Of a DNA stretch of 13,421 nucleotides, positions 1 through 6,371 are shown in pieces (positions within the stretch are counted from its first letter, which is position 1; each line of letters begins with the position of its first letter). A program made the position numbers and the translations under genes. The stretch comes from Coprococcus sp. (GTDB lineage: Bacteria > Bacillota > Clostridia > Lachnospirales > Lachnospiraceae), in the NCBI GenBank assembly GCA_016296785.1, contig JAEDHX010000058.1, positions 1 to 13,421 of the forward strand, in the 5' to 3' direction. The notes beneath the pieces were generated by a model, which worked only from the letters and a program-made list of their open reading frames with translations, was not told the origin of the DNA and did no database searches.

Positions 1-711
1 TCCGATAATACAGATGGTAATAATAATCAGGTAGATGAGCCAAAAGAGAAGAAACGTAAAAAAAGAAAAAAAGAAAGTAATAGAGCTTTGGATGATAATA
101 CTGATTCTTTAGATCTGCATAAAGAAGATGATGCCACTACGGGGATATCAGGTGCTTTAGATAATGAATTTGATGAACATGTGGTTTCTGATAATATAGA
201 TACAGCAGATAAAGAATTTTTGCTTGATGATTCGGATTTTGAAGCAGATAAGCCGGGATTGTTTACAAGAATCGGAACTTTTGTTGATAAATCTGTAAAG
301 GGAATAAAGGATAAGGCATCATCCATAGCAACAAAGTTTGGCAAGCTAAAGGATAAAGCTGATACTTATAAGAAATTTCTTGATAAGACGGAGACGAAGG
401 CTTCTATACAAGTTGTAAAAAAATGTATTATCAGGATATTAAAGCATATAGTTCCTACCAGAATTAAGGGTTCTGTTTTATATGGTGCTAAGGATCCGGC
501 TACTACCGGTCAGCATCTTGCATATCTTAGTATGGCATTTCCTTTATATTGTGATAAAATTGACATAACACCTGATTTTTCAAGAAAAGTATTAGAGGGT
601 AATATATCACTTAAGGGACGAATAAGAATTATCAGCCTGTTATCATATGCAATTAAAGTATTAATAAACAAAAATTTTAGAATAACAATAAAAAGATTTA
701 AGAGTTTATAG
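1..711 (+). CDS. DUF2953 domain protein, 5' end cut by window (YtfI-like)
   Basis: The reading frame is open from the first base, so the 236 residues seen are the C-terminal part of a longer protein. The TTG at 88 is internal and is not the start. Residues 1-90 are low complexity: Asn/Asp-rich, then a strongly basic run (KKRKKRKK), then an acidic stretch. A Lys-rich amphipathic segment follows. The last 100 residues look like the conserved end of DUF2953 proteins (GSVLYGAKDPATTGQ, then a PLYCDKIDITPDF-like segment and a GRIRIISLL helix). In B. subtilis the DUF2953 gene ytfI lies directly before ytfJ (gerW-type), and here too a gerW-like gene begins 12 bases after the stop, which supports the call. 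Its biochemical role is unknown; the pairing suggests a spore-envelope or germination-linked function. The family call is from remembered motifs and is fairly secure. Confidence 0.75.
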   Translation, partial: SDNTDGNNNQVDEPKEKKRKKRKKESNRALDDNTDSLDLHKEDDATTGISGALDNEFDEHVVSDNIDTADKEFLLDDSDFEADKPGLFTRIGTFVDKSVKGIKDKASSIATKFGKLKDKADTYKKFLDKTETKASIQVVKKCIIRILKHIVPTRIKGSVLYGAKDPATTGQHLAYLSMAFPLYCDKIDITPDFSRKVLEGNISLKGRIRIISLLSYAIKVLINKNFRITIKRFKSL

Positions 712-723
712 GAGGAGAAGCAA

Positions 724-1128
724 ATGGCAAATATGAATATTGAGGGAACTTTAAGTACCATGTTTAATGGAATGGATGGATTTATTTCAACAAAGTCAGT
801 TGTTGGTGAACCAATATATGCAGGGGATTCGATTATTATTCCTCTTTTAGATGTTAATTTCGGAATGGCTGCGGGAGCATTTAACAAACAGGAGGGTAAT
901 AAGGCTGCAGGAGGTATTGGTGCTAAGCTTAGTCCTTCAGCAGTGCTGGTAATAAGTAATGGTCAGACAAGACTTGTTAATATCAAGAATCAGGATGCTG
1001 TGACAAAGGCTATGGATATGGCTCCTGAGATAGTAGATAAGGTTATTGGATTCTTTAAGAAGAATAAGACTGAAGAGGAGCAGGCAGTTGACAGTGCTAT
1101 AGAAGAGGCTTCAAAAATAGAAGAATAG
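724..1128 (+). CDS. gerW: GerW family sporulation protein (YtfJ-like)
   Basis: A 134-residue soluble protein. It matches the GerW/YtfJ family in its N-terminal helix (GTLSTMFNGMDGF), a VVGEPIYAGDSIIIPLLDV segment, a Gly/Ala-rich FGMAAGA and GGIGAKLSP core, and an SAVLVISNG strand near residue 75. The C-terminus is a charged Glu/Lys helix (residues 110-134). In Bacillus, proteins of this family are made in the developing spore and are linked to germination; their molecular activity is not defined. Translation starts at the ATG 6 bases after a strong GGAGGAG ribosome site that overlaps the stop of the DUF2953 gene, so the two are co-transcribed and probably translationally coupled. The promoter lies left of the window. 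A hairpin terminator follows the stop. Confidence 0.85.
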   Translation: MANMNIEGTLSTMFNGMDGFISTKSVVGEPIYAGDSIIIPLLDVNFGMAAGAFNKQEGNKAAGGIGAKLSPSAVLVISNGQTRLVNIKNQDAVTKAMDMAPEIVDKVIGFFKKNKTEEEQAVDSAIEEASKIEE

Positions 1129-1142
1129 ACTGGTATATATAT

Positions 1143-1195
1143 AATAACCACTGCATAGTATGAATAATAACATATATGTGTGTGGTTATTTTTTT
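1143..1195 (+). terminator. Rho-independent terminator after the gerW-like gene
   Basis: A perfect 9-bp inverted repeat (AATAACCAC at 1143-1151 with GTGGTTATT at 1182-1190) is followed by T residues through 1195. The loop is long (30 bases) but contains its own palindrome (ACATATATGT), which could shorten it by folding. It begins 14 bases after the gerW stop. It overlaps the possible starts of the small ORF that follows. Confidence 0.65.
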
Positions 1196-1328
1196 GAAAA
1201 AGATATGTGGATTTGCCCTGTTCTTTTTAGCAACAGGAATGATACTTGGATTTTTTGTTAGTGGATTTATTGAGTTTCTTATAATAGTAATACTTTTGCT
1301 TATGTCGTATATTCTGTTTTGTAAATGA
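1194..1328 (+). CDS. Possible small single-helix membrane protein
   Basis: A 44-residue frame starts at TTG 1194 and begins with two Lys and ICGFALFFLATGM. Most of the rest is hydrophobic (residues about 5-42), ending in LFCK. In-frame alternatives are GTG 1182 and ATG 1176 (50 residues). No good ribosome site precedes any of them, and all lie in or against the gerW terminator hairpin. Short proteins that begin KKICG, carry one or two hydrophobic helices and end near LFC are, as I recall, common hypothetical proteins in Lachnospiraceae, and that is the main support. An AT-rich genome can produce hydrophobic frames by chance, so the call is tentative. The function is unknown. Confidence 0.45.
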   Translation: MKKICGFALFFLATGMILGFFVSGFIEFLIIVILLLMSYILFCK

Positions 1329-1393
1329 ATACTTTTCCGGTTAGTATTTTGAATAACAGGTTAAGGCATCCATTTGCTTGTTATGAAAGTATT
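1328..1393. other. Non-coding stretch with competing inverted repeats
   Basis: This lies between the small ORF and the rpmB terminator. AATACTTT (1328-1335) can pair fully with AAAGTATT (1386-1393). Within it, ATAACA (1353-1358) pairs with TGTTAT (1379-1384). AATACT (1328-1333) could instead pair with AGTATT (1343-1348), which would exclude the long outer stem. A strong hairpin terminator lies 30 bases further on. This could be a structured 3' untranslated region or small RNA, but short repeats are expected by chance in such AT-rich DNA. I recognise no known RNA family. Confidence 0.25.
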
Positions 1394-1422
1394 ATTGAGA
1401 ATATTTGCGTTAATAAGATAAT

Positions 1423-1457
1423 AAAAAAGACCGTATATTATCTACACGGTCTTTTTT
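1423..1457. terminator. Bidirectional Rho-independent terminator (rpmB end)
   Basis: A 12-bp perfect inverted repeat (AAAAAAGACCGT at 1423-1434, ACGGTCTTTTTT at 1446-1457) has an 11-base loop. The GACCGT/ACGGTC core is flanked by A6 and T6, so it can stop transcription on both strands. It ends rpmB on the minus strand, 12 bases beyond the stop codon, and would end any transcript through the small ORF on the plus strand. Confidence 0.9.
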
Positions 1458-1468
1458 ATGAGAGGTAA

Positions 1469-1654
1469 TTAAGCACGCTCTACCTTACCAGCTCTTAAAC
1501 ATGATGTACAAACATAAATTCTCTTTGGAGAACCATCAACTATAGCCTTAACTGACTTAACATTTGATTTCCATATCTTGTTTGATCTTCTATGAGAATG
1601 ACTCACTTTAATTCCAAAATGAGCACCTTTATCACAAATTGAACACTTTGCCAT
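1469..1654 (-). CDS. rpmB: 50S ribosomal protein L28, zinc-binding type
   Basis: A 61-residue protein of the usual length for bacterial L28, with the conserved SHSHRRSNKIWKSNV segment (residues 18-32) and KRIYVCTSCLRAGKV at the C-terminus. Two Cys pairs, C4/C7 and C49/C52, form a complete CxxC...CxxC zinc ribbon, so this is the zinc-dependent (C+) form. Zinc-free L28 paralogues exist in some bacteria under zinc limitation; none is visible here. L28 binds 23S rRNA in the large subunit. The ATG is preceded by a strong AGGAGGTG ribosome site. The gene is monocistronic, with its own promoter and terminator, and diverges from yloU-fakA-recG as in B. subtilis. Confidence 0.98.
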   Translation of the reverse strand: MAKCSICDKGAHFGIKVSHSHRRSNKIWKSNVKSVKAIVDGSPKRIYVCTSCLRAGKVERA

Positions 1655-1678
1655 GATAGCACCTCCTTCAATATATTA

Positions 1679-1700
1679 AACTTAATTAAACATTTAAGTT
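1679..1700 (-). repeat. Inverted repeat in the rpmB 5' leader
   Basis: AACTTAA (1679-1685) and TTAAGTT (1694-1700) form a perfect 7-bp inverted repeat with an 8-base loop. From the promoter placement, the rpmB transcript should begin near 1707, putting this weak all-AT-rich hairpin close to its 5' end. A role in mRNA stability or L28 autocontrol is possible but only inference. Confidence 0.35.
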
Positions 1701-1713
1701 CACAACAATGCAT

Positions 1714-1742
1714 ATTCTAACAGATAATGATTTTATATGCAA
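1714..1742 (-). promoter_or_regulatory. Sigma-A type promoter of rpmB
   Basis: Read on the minus strand: -35 TTGCAT (1737-1742), a 17-base spacer, and -10 TAGAAT (1714-1719) with a TGT just upstream giving an extended -10. The expected start near 1707 leaves a leader of about 50 bases before the rpmB ATG. Confidence 0.7.
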
Positions 1743-1763
1743 GCATAATTTAAAAAAGTTTTT

Positions 1764-1792
1764 ATTTATTTTTATTAAGTTTATGGTACAAT
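1764..1792 (+). promoter_or_regulatory. Extended -10 promoter of the yloU-fakA-recG operon
   Basis: TGGTACAAT (1784-1792) is an extended -10 element (TGn followed by TACAAT at 1787-1792). The -35 region about 17 bases upstream (around 1764-1769, TTTATT in a T-rich tract) is weak, which is common with extended -10 promoters. The AGGAGG ribosome site of yloU lies 20 bases downstream. Confidence 0.55.
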
Positions 1793-1828
1793 ATATATTA
1801 TCTGAATGTAGAAGGAGGATACGCCTAT

Positions 1829-2188
1829 ATGAAAGAATATATAAATGGTGATATTGGCAAGGTTAGACTTGATGAGAATGTTGTTGCTCAGGTGGCGGGT
1901 TTGACGGCTTTAGATTGTTTTGGTATAGTTGGTATGGGACTTGTAAGCGTTAAGGATGGAATCGTTAAGCTTCTTAAGCGTGATAGTGTCTCAAAAGGAA
2001 TTAATGTTAAATTTGACGAGAATGATAACATTGTTATAGAGCTTCATATTGTTGTCGCTTACGGTGTTAGTATTAAGGCTGTAACTGATAATCTTATGCA
2101 GGCAGTTAAATATAAGGTAGAAGATTTTACATCATTTAAAGTAAGCCAGATTAATGTTTTTGTTGAAGATGTTAAGGTTCTGGATTAA
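1829..2188 (+). CDS. yloU: Asp23/Gls24 family protein (YloU-like)
   Basis: A 119-residue soluble alpha/beta protein of the Asp23/Gls24 (DUF322) family. It has the typical GDIGKVRLDENVVAQVAGLTAL opening, a short hydrophobic turn (CFGIVGM), the VKLLKRD segment near residue 48, and alternating strands with IVIELHIVVAYGV (residues 67-79) before a final VFVEDVKVLD. Family members include Asp23, which in Staphylococcus associates with the cell membrane, and AmaP-linked stress proteins; YloU itself has no established activity. The ATG is 10 bases after AGGAGG. The stop abuts the ribosome site of fakA, so the two are tightly coupled. The yloU-yloV order next to rpmB is a long-standing Firmicute arrangement. 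Confidence 0.9.
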   Translation: MKEYINGDIGKVRLDENVVAQVAGLTALDCFGIVGMGLVSVKDGIVKLLKRDSVSKGINVKFDENDNIVIELHIVVAYGVSIKAVTDNLMQAVKYKVEDFTSFKVSQINVFVEDVKVLD

Positions 2189-2203
2189 TTGGAGGAGCTT
2201 ATT

Positions 2204-3880
2204 GTGAATAATACTATAGATGCGCTGGCACTGAAGAAGGCATTTATTGCAGGTGCGAACAATCTTAATAATAAGAAGGATTATATAAATGAATTAAATG
2301 TATTTCCTGTTCCTGATGGTGATACAGGTACTAATATGACCCTTACAATGCAGTCAGCAACAAGAGAGGTTGAGGCTGCACCGCTTGATATGACAGCTAT
2401 AGCCAAGGCTATGTCTACAGGCTCTTTGCGAGGAGCAAGAGGTAATTCCGGAGTAATTCTATCACAGCTTCTTAGAGGCTTTAGCAAGAAGATTCAGGAT
2501 AAAGAAGAAATAACTGTTAAGGATTTGGCAGATGCATTCCAGAAGGCTGTAGAAACTGCATATAAGGCAGTTATGAAGCCTAAGGAAGGTACTATTTTGA
2601 CAGTAGCTAAGGGAATTGCTACTAAGGCAAGAGAATGTGCTGATGCTGATATGGATCTTGCAGCATTCTGTGAAATTGTTATTGAGCATGGTGATTTAGT
2701 TCTTGCGTCAACACCTGATTTGCTTCCTGTACTAAAAGAAGCAGGTGTAGTTGATTCCGGCGGACAAGGTCTTATGGAATTTATCAAGGGAGCTTATGAT
2801 GGCCTTACCGGTAAGGCTACTGCTGTTGTTGATACGTCAGCTTCTTCTACAGTTAATAATGTAGTATCTGGTGCCGGTAATACCAGTATATCTACAGATG
2901 ATATTAAGTTTGGTTATTGTACAGAGTTTATTATTAATCTAGAGAAACCATATGGTGAGAAAGAGGATAGTGATCTTAAGGCATTTCTTGAATCTATAGG
3001 TGATTCAATAGTGTGCGTATCTCTTGATGATATAGTAAAGATACATGTTCATACAAATCATCCTGGCCAGGCATTTGAGAAGGGACTTACACTTGGCTAC
3101 CTTTCTAATATGAAGGTTGATAACATGCGTATTGAACATAACGAGAAGGTAATTAAAGCAGCTGAAAGAGAAGAGGCTGCTAAGCAGGAGGCTGAAAAGG
3201 AAGCTAAATCAGCTCCAAAGAAGGAGTATGGTTTTATTACAGTTTCAATGGGTGATGGCCTTAAGGAGTTATTTACCGAGCTTGGAGCAGATTATGTTAT
3301 TGAAGGCGGACAGACAATGAATCCTAGTACTGAGGATATGCTTAATGCCATTGATAAGGTAAATGCTGATAATATTTTTATTTTCCCTAATAATAAAAAT
3401 ATTGTACTTGCTGCTAATCAGGCTGCCGGACTTTCAAAGGATAAGAATGTTATTGTTATGGCTACAGCTAATTCTCCACAGGGAATTAGCGCTATGATTG
3501 CATTTGACAGCACAGTTGCATTAAATGATAATATTGATAATATGAAGGATGCTATTGCTAATGTTAGAAGCGGGCAGGTAACATATGCTGTTCGTGATAC
3601 CTCTATTGATGGTAAGACAATCAAGGAGGGTGACATTATGGGTATTGGTGACAAGGGGCTTGTATCAGTTGGAAAGGATATTTCCGAGGTTACCTATGAT
3701 CTTGTTGTTGATGCAGTTGATGAGGACAGCGAGATTGTATGCATATATTATGGTCAGGAGGTTGACGACAAGGCAGCTAATATGCTTTCAGATAGAATAT
3801 CTGAGGAATACCCTGATCTTGATGTACAGGTATATTATGGTGGTCAGCCAATATATTATTATATAGTGTCTGTTGAATAG
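2204..3880 (+). CDS. fakA: Fatty acid kinase subunit FakA (DAK/DhaL-type, YloV)
   Basis: The protein (558 residues) matches YloV/FakA. An N-terminal DhaL-like ATP-binding domain (about 1-200) carries NVFPVPDGDTGTNM, with the metal-binding DGDTG at residues 38-42, then GSLRGARGNSGVILSQ and SGGQGLMEF. A middle domain carries the conserved VHTNHPG and NMRIEHNE motifs. An Ala/Glu/Lys linker near 320-340 leads to a C-terminal domain. FakA phosphorylates fatty acids held by a FakB (DegV) partner, supplying acyl-phosphate for phospholipid synthesis. No FakB gene is in the window; in Firmicutes it is usually elsewhere. I chose GTG 2204 because GGAGGAG at 2191-2197 sits 6 bases before it. The upstream TTG at 2189 would place the ribosome site inside the gene. 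Confidence 0.92.
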   Translation: MNNTIDALALKKAFIAGANNLNNKKDYINELNVFPVPDGDTGTNMTLTMQSATREVEAAPLDMTAIAKAMSTGSLRGARGNSGVILSQLLRGFSKKIQDKEEITVKDLADAFQKAVETAYKAVMKPKEGTILTVAKGIATKARECADADMDLAAFCEIVIEHGDLVLASTPDLLPVLKEAGVVDSGGQGLMEFIKGAYDGLTGKATAVVDTSASSTVNNVVSGAGNTSISTDDIKFGYCTEFIINLEKPYGEKEDSDLKAFLESIGDSIVCVSLDDIVKIHVHTNHPGQAFEKGLTLGYLSNMKVDNMRIEHNEKVIKAAEREEAAKQEAEKEAKSAPKKEYGFITVSMGDGLKELFTELGADYVIEGGQTMNPSTEDMLNAIDKVNADNIFIFPNNKNIVLAANQAAGLSKDKNVIVMATANSPQGISAMIAFDSTVALNDNIDNMKDAIANVRSGQVTYAVRDTSIDGKTIKEGDIMGIGDKGLVSVGKDISEVTYDLVVDAVDEDSEIVCIYYGQEVDDKAANMLSDRISEEYPDLDVQVYYGGQPIYYYIVSVE

Positions 3881-3906
3881 TTAATAATGATATATGGGAG
3901 TAATAT

Positions 3907-5928
3907 ATGAAAGCTTCGGATTCAATTAGTTGCATTAAGGGTATTGGTGAAAAAACAGAAAAGACATTTTCAAAATTAGGTATTAGTACTGTTGATGAAT
4001 TAATTCATTATTATCCAAGAACATATATTACTTATAATGAGCCTTCTAGCATTGGTGAATTAGTTACCGGTTGCAGACAGGCTGTATATGCAACAGTTAA
4101 TAGCAGACCTGAAGTGAAAAAGGTTAGGGGATTTACTATTACTGTTTTATATGCTAAAGATTTTTCAGGGACAATTAAACTTACGTGGTTTAATTGTCCT
4201 TTTCTGCGCAATTTTTTCCATATTGGTGACTCGTTTGTATTTGTTGGTGATGTTAATATTAAAAATGGCATGCTTACAATGACTCAGCCTGAGTATTATG
4301 AAAAGGGAAAATATTCAGCAATGCTTGATGTCTGGCAACCGGTATATACATGCACTAGTGGAATTTCAAGTAAAACTATTCTTAAGGCTGTTAAAAATGC
4401 AATTCCGGTAATAGAAGCTACTTCTGATTATTTAAATGAGGATATATTAAAGGAATATGATTTGTGCAAAGAGAAGGATGCTTTATATGGAATACATTTT
4501 CCAAAAAATGAATATGAGCTAAAAAGAGCAATAAAAAGAATAGCCTTTGATGAATTCTATGATTTTATAAGCAATATGAATGATTTAAAAAAACAACGAG
4601 TTTATCAGGAAAATGAAGCAAAGATTTGCTTTGATGAAAGAGTTACTTCATTTATTGAAGCATTGCCATATAAGCTGACAAATGCACAGCTTGAGGCTGT
4701 TCGTGATATAATGAATGATATGTCATCAGATTATGTTATGAATCGCCTTGTTCAAGGAGACGTTGGTTCAGGTAAAACAATAGTTGCCGCAATTGCTTTA
4801 TATGCATGTGTCTGTGCAGGTTATCAGGGTGCATTAATGGCGCCGACTGAAGTCCTGGCCCTTCAGCATTATAAGGATTTAAAGGATTTATTTGCGCCTT
4901 ATGGAGTAAGAGTAGCATTGCTTAGCGGGTCTATGACAGCAAAAGAAAAACGTTTAGTTTATGATGATATTAGCAACCATAAGGCAGATATTATAATTGG
5001 AACGCATGCATTAATTCAGGATAAGGTGTCATATGATAATCTTTCATTAGTTGTAACTGATGAACAGCATAGGTTTGGAGTAAGGCAAAGGGAACGGTTT
5101 TCTCTAAAGGGAATTAAGCCTCACGTTCTTGTCATGAGTGCGACACCTATTCCAAGAACACTTGCAATTATAATGTATGGTGATCTTGATATATCAATTA
5201 TTAATGAGCTTCCGCAAGGAAGAATACCAATAAAGAATTGTGTTGTTGATGGAAGCTACAGACCTACAGCATATAAATTTATTGTATCTGAGGTAAATAA
5301 AGGTCATCAGGTATATATTGTGTGTCCGATGGTTTCGTATAGTGAGGCTATGGATGATGTTGCAAATGTAGTCGAATATACAGAAGAATTAAAAACTCAG
5401 ATAGGAAAGGGAATATCAATAGCATATCTTCATGGAAAGATGGCTTCTGAGGAGAAGAACAGTATTCTAAATGATTTTTATAATGGTGATATTAAAATAC
5501 TCGTATCGACAACAGTTATTGAAGTAGGTATTAATAATCCTAATGCAACAGTAATGATGGTTGAGAATGCCGAAAGATTTGGACTTGCCCAGCTTCATCA
5601 GCTAAGAGGAAGAGTGGGAAGAGGCAGCAATCAGTCGTATTGCATATTTATTAGTGGTAAAGCTGACTTGGATACTATGGCAAGACTTGAGGTTCTTACT
5701 AATTCAAATGATGGCTTTTACATTGCCGGTGAGGATTTGAAAATGAGAGGACCCGGTGATTTCTTTGGGGTTAGGCAAAGTGGCGAAATGAATTTTAAAA
5801 TTGGAGACATATATAACCATTCGGATATGCTTGCTGCGGCATCAGATATATATAGAAAATATGGCCATTTAATTGATAAGAAATATGATAATAATTCGTT
5901 TGTATCATATAATAATCCTGTTCTGTAA
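3907..5928 (+). CDS. recG: ATP-dependent DNA helicase RecG
   Basis: A 673-residue superfamily 2 helicase of normal RecG length. The N-terminal half holds the helix-hairpin (SISCIKGIGEKTEKTFSKLGI) and the OB-fold wedge that grips branched DNA. Helicase motifs: Walker A GDVGSGKT (284-291), APTEVLALQH (motif Ia), DEQHRFG (385-391; DEQH box), SATPIPRTLA (motif III), LHGKM, then the VSTTVIEVGINNPNATVM and QLRGRVGRG region (motifs V and VI), followed by the RecG-type tail with DLKMRGPGDFFGVRQSG. RecG remodels stalled replication forks and branch-migrates Holliday junctions. It starts 26 bases after fakA with GGGAG 6 bases before the ATG and is the last gene of the operon. Confidence 0.98.
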   Translation: MKASDSISCIKGIGEKTEKTFSKLGISTVDELIHYYPRTYITYNEPSSIGELVTGCRQAVYATVNSRPEVKKVRGFTITVLYAKDFSGTIKLTWFNCPFLRNFFHIGDSFVFVGDVNIKNGMLTMTQPEYYEKGKYSAMLDVWQPVYTCTSGISSKTILKAVKNAIPVIEATSDYLNEDILKEYDLCKEKDALYGIHFPKNEYELKRAIKRIAFDEFYDFISNMNDLKKQRVYQENEAKICFDERVTSFIEALPYKLTNAQLEAVRDIMNDMSSDYVMNRLVQGDVGSGKTIVAAIALYACVCAGYQGALMAPTEVLALQHYKDLKDLFAPYGVRVALLSGSMTAKEKRLVYDDISNHKADIIIGTHALIQDKVSYDNLSLVVTDEQHRFGVRQRERFSLKGIKPHVLVMSATPIPRTLAIIMYGDLDISIINELPQGRIPIKNCVVDGSYRPTAYKFIVSEVNKGHQVYIVCPMVSYSEAMDDVANVVEYTEELKTQIGKGISIAYLHGKMASEEKNSILNDFYNGDIKILVSTTVIEVGINNPNATVMMVENAERFGLAQLHQLRGRVGRGSNQSYCIFISGKADLDTMARLEVLTNSNDGFYIAGEDLKMRGPGDFFGVRQSGEMNFKIGDIYNHSDMLAAASDIYRKYGHLIDKKYDNNSFVSYNNPVL

Positions 5929-5969
5929 ATAATAACAAGACCATCTGTTGATGGCCTTGTTATTATTTT
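5928..5969. terminator. Terminator between recG and the SASP gene
   Basis: An 18-position inverted repeat (5928-5945 with 5950-5967) has one A/C mismatch and a four-base TGTT loop, and its stem starts inside the recG stop codon. The lower stem is all AT, so T residues follow the GC-containing part in both directions. It probably ends recG on the plus strand and may also serve the convergent SASP gene. Confidence 0.8.
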
Positions 5970-6011
5970 GCCTGCATATATTATGCTAATAATATATTAT
6001 TTGCGAAAAAA

Positions 6012-6209
6012 CTATTTGCCTGCCATTTCTCTTTCCTGAGCTTCAATCATCTTCTTAACCATATAACCACCAACTGAACCGTTCTGGTAAGAAGTGAGGT
6101 CTCCATTGTATCCCTTCTTTAATGGAACACCAAGCTCATTTGCCACCTCATACTTGAATTTGTCAAGTGCACTCTTAGCTTCAGGAACGCTGCTTGAATT
6201 TCTACTCAT
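6012..6209 (-). CDS. Alpha/beta-type small acid-soluble spore protein (SASP)
   Basis: A 65-residue protein with the two conserved SASP blocks. The first (KFKYEVANELGVPL, residues 17-30) contains the site where the germination protease GPR cuts after the Glu (here E21-V22). The second (SYQNGSVGGYMVKKMIEAQE, residues 40-59) is the DNA-contact block. These proteins coat spore DNA, protect it from UV and heat, and become an amino acid source on germination. The presence of this gene implies a real sporulation programme. A GGGGG-containing ribosome site lies about 9-10 bases before the ATG. The gene is single, convergent with recG and divergent from the cellulase gene. Usual SASP length is 60-75 residues. 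Confidence 0.95.
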   Translation of the reverse strand: MSRNSSSVPEAKSALDKFKYEVANELGVPLKKGYNGDLTSYQNGSVGGYMVKKMIEAQEREMAGK

Positions 6210-6258
6210 GAATTGTTTTCCCCCTATAAATTATTGCAACAATAATTTGTTACAGTGT

Positions 6259-6287
6259 TATTATGTGTAATTAAGATTTTAGTACAC
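6259..6287 (-). promoter_or_regulatory. Possible sigma-G promoter of the SASP gene
   Basis: Read on the minus strand, CATAATA (6259-6265) fits the forespore sigma-G -10 pattern CATnnTA. GTGTA (6283-6287), 17 bases upstream, is an acceptable weak match to the -35. SASP genes are normally read by sigma-G, which supports the assignment. No good sigma-A promoter is seen for this gene. Confidence 0.45.
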
Positions 6288-6306
6288 TGAAAATTATATC
6301 TATAAA

Positions 6307-6335
6307 TTGAAAAATATTCTAAAATGCTGTAAAGT
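6307..6335 (+). promoter_or_regulatory. Sigma-A type promoter of the cellulase gene
   Basis: TTGAAA (6307-6312), a 17-base spacer, and TAAAGT (6330-6335). Transcription would begin near 6342, leaving a leader of about 30 bases that contains GAGGTGA before the ATG. It lies immediately beside the SASP promoter candidate, facing away from it. Confidence 0.55.
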
Positions 6336-6371
6336 AAAGAAAAATGTAAATTAAATTTTGAGGTGAGACAT

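Noticed and set aside
88..711. DUF2953 gene as a complete 207-residue gene starting at TTG 88
   Set aside because: The frame stays open to base 1, and the TTG at 88 has no ribosome site; the gene is simply cut by the window edge.
2189..2203. TTG start for fakA at 2189
   Set aside because: It would put the GGAGGAG ribosome site inside the coding sequence; GTG 2204 has the right spacing.
6363..6371. GTG start for the cellulase at 6363
   Set aside because: The GTG overlaps the GAGGTGA ribosome site, which is correctly placed for ATG 6372.
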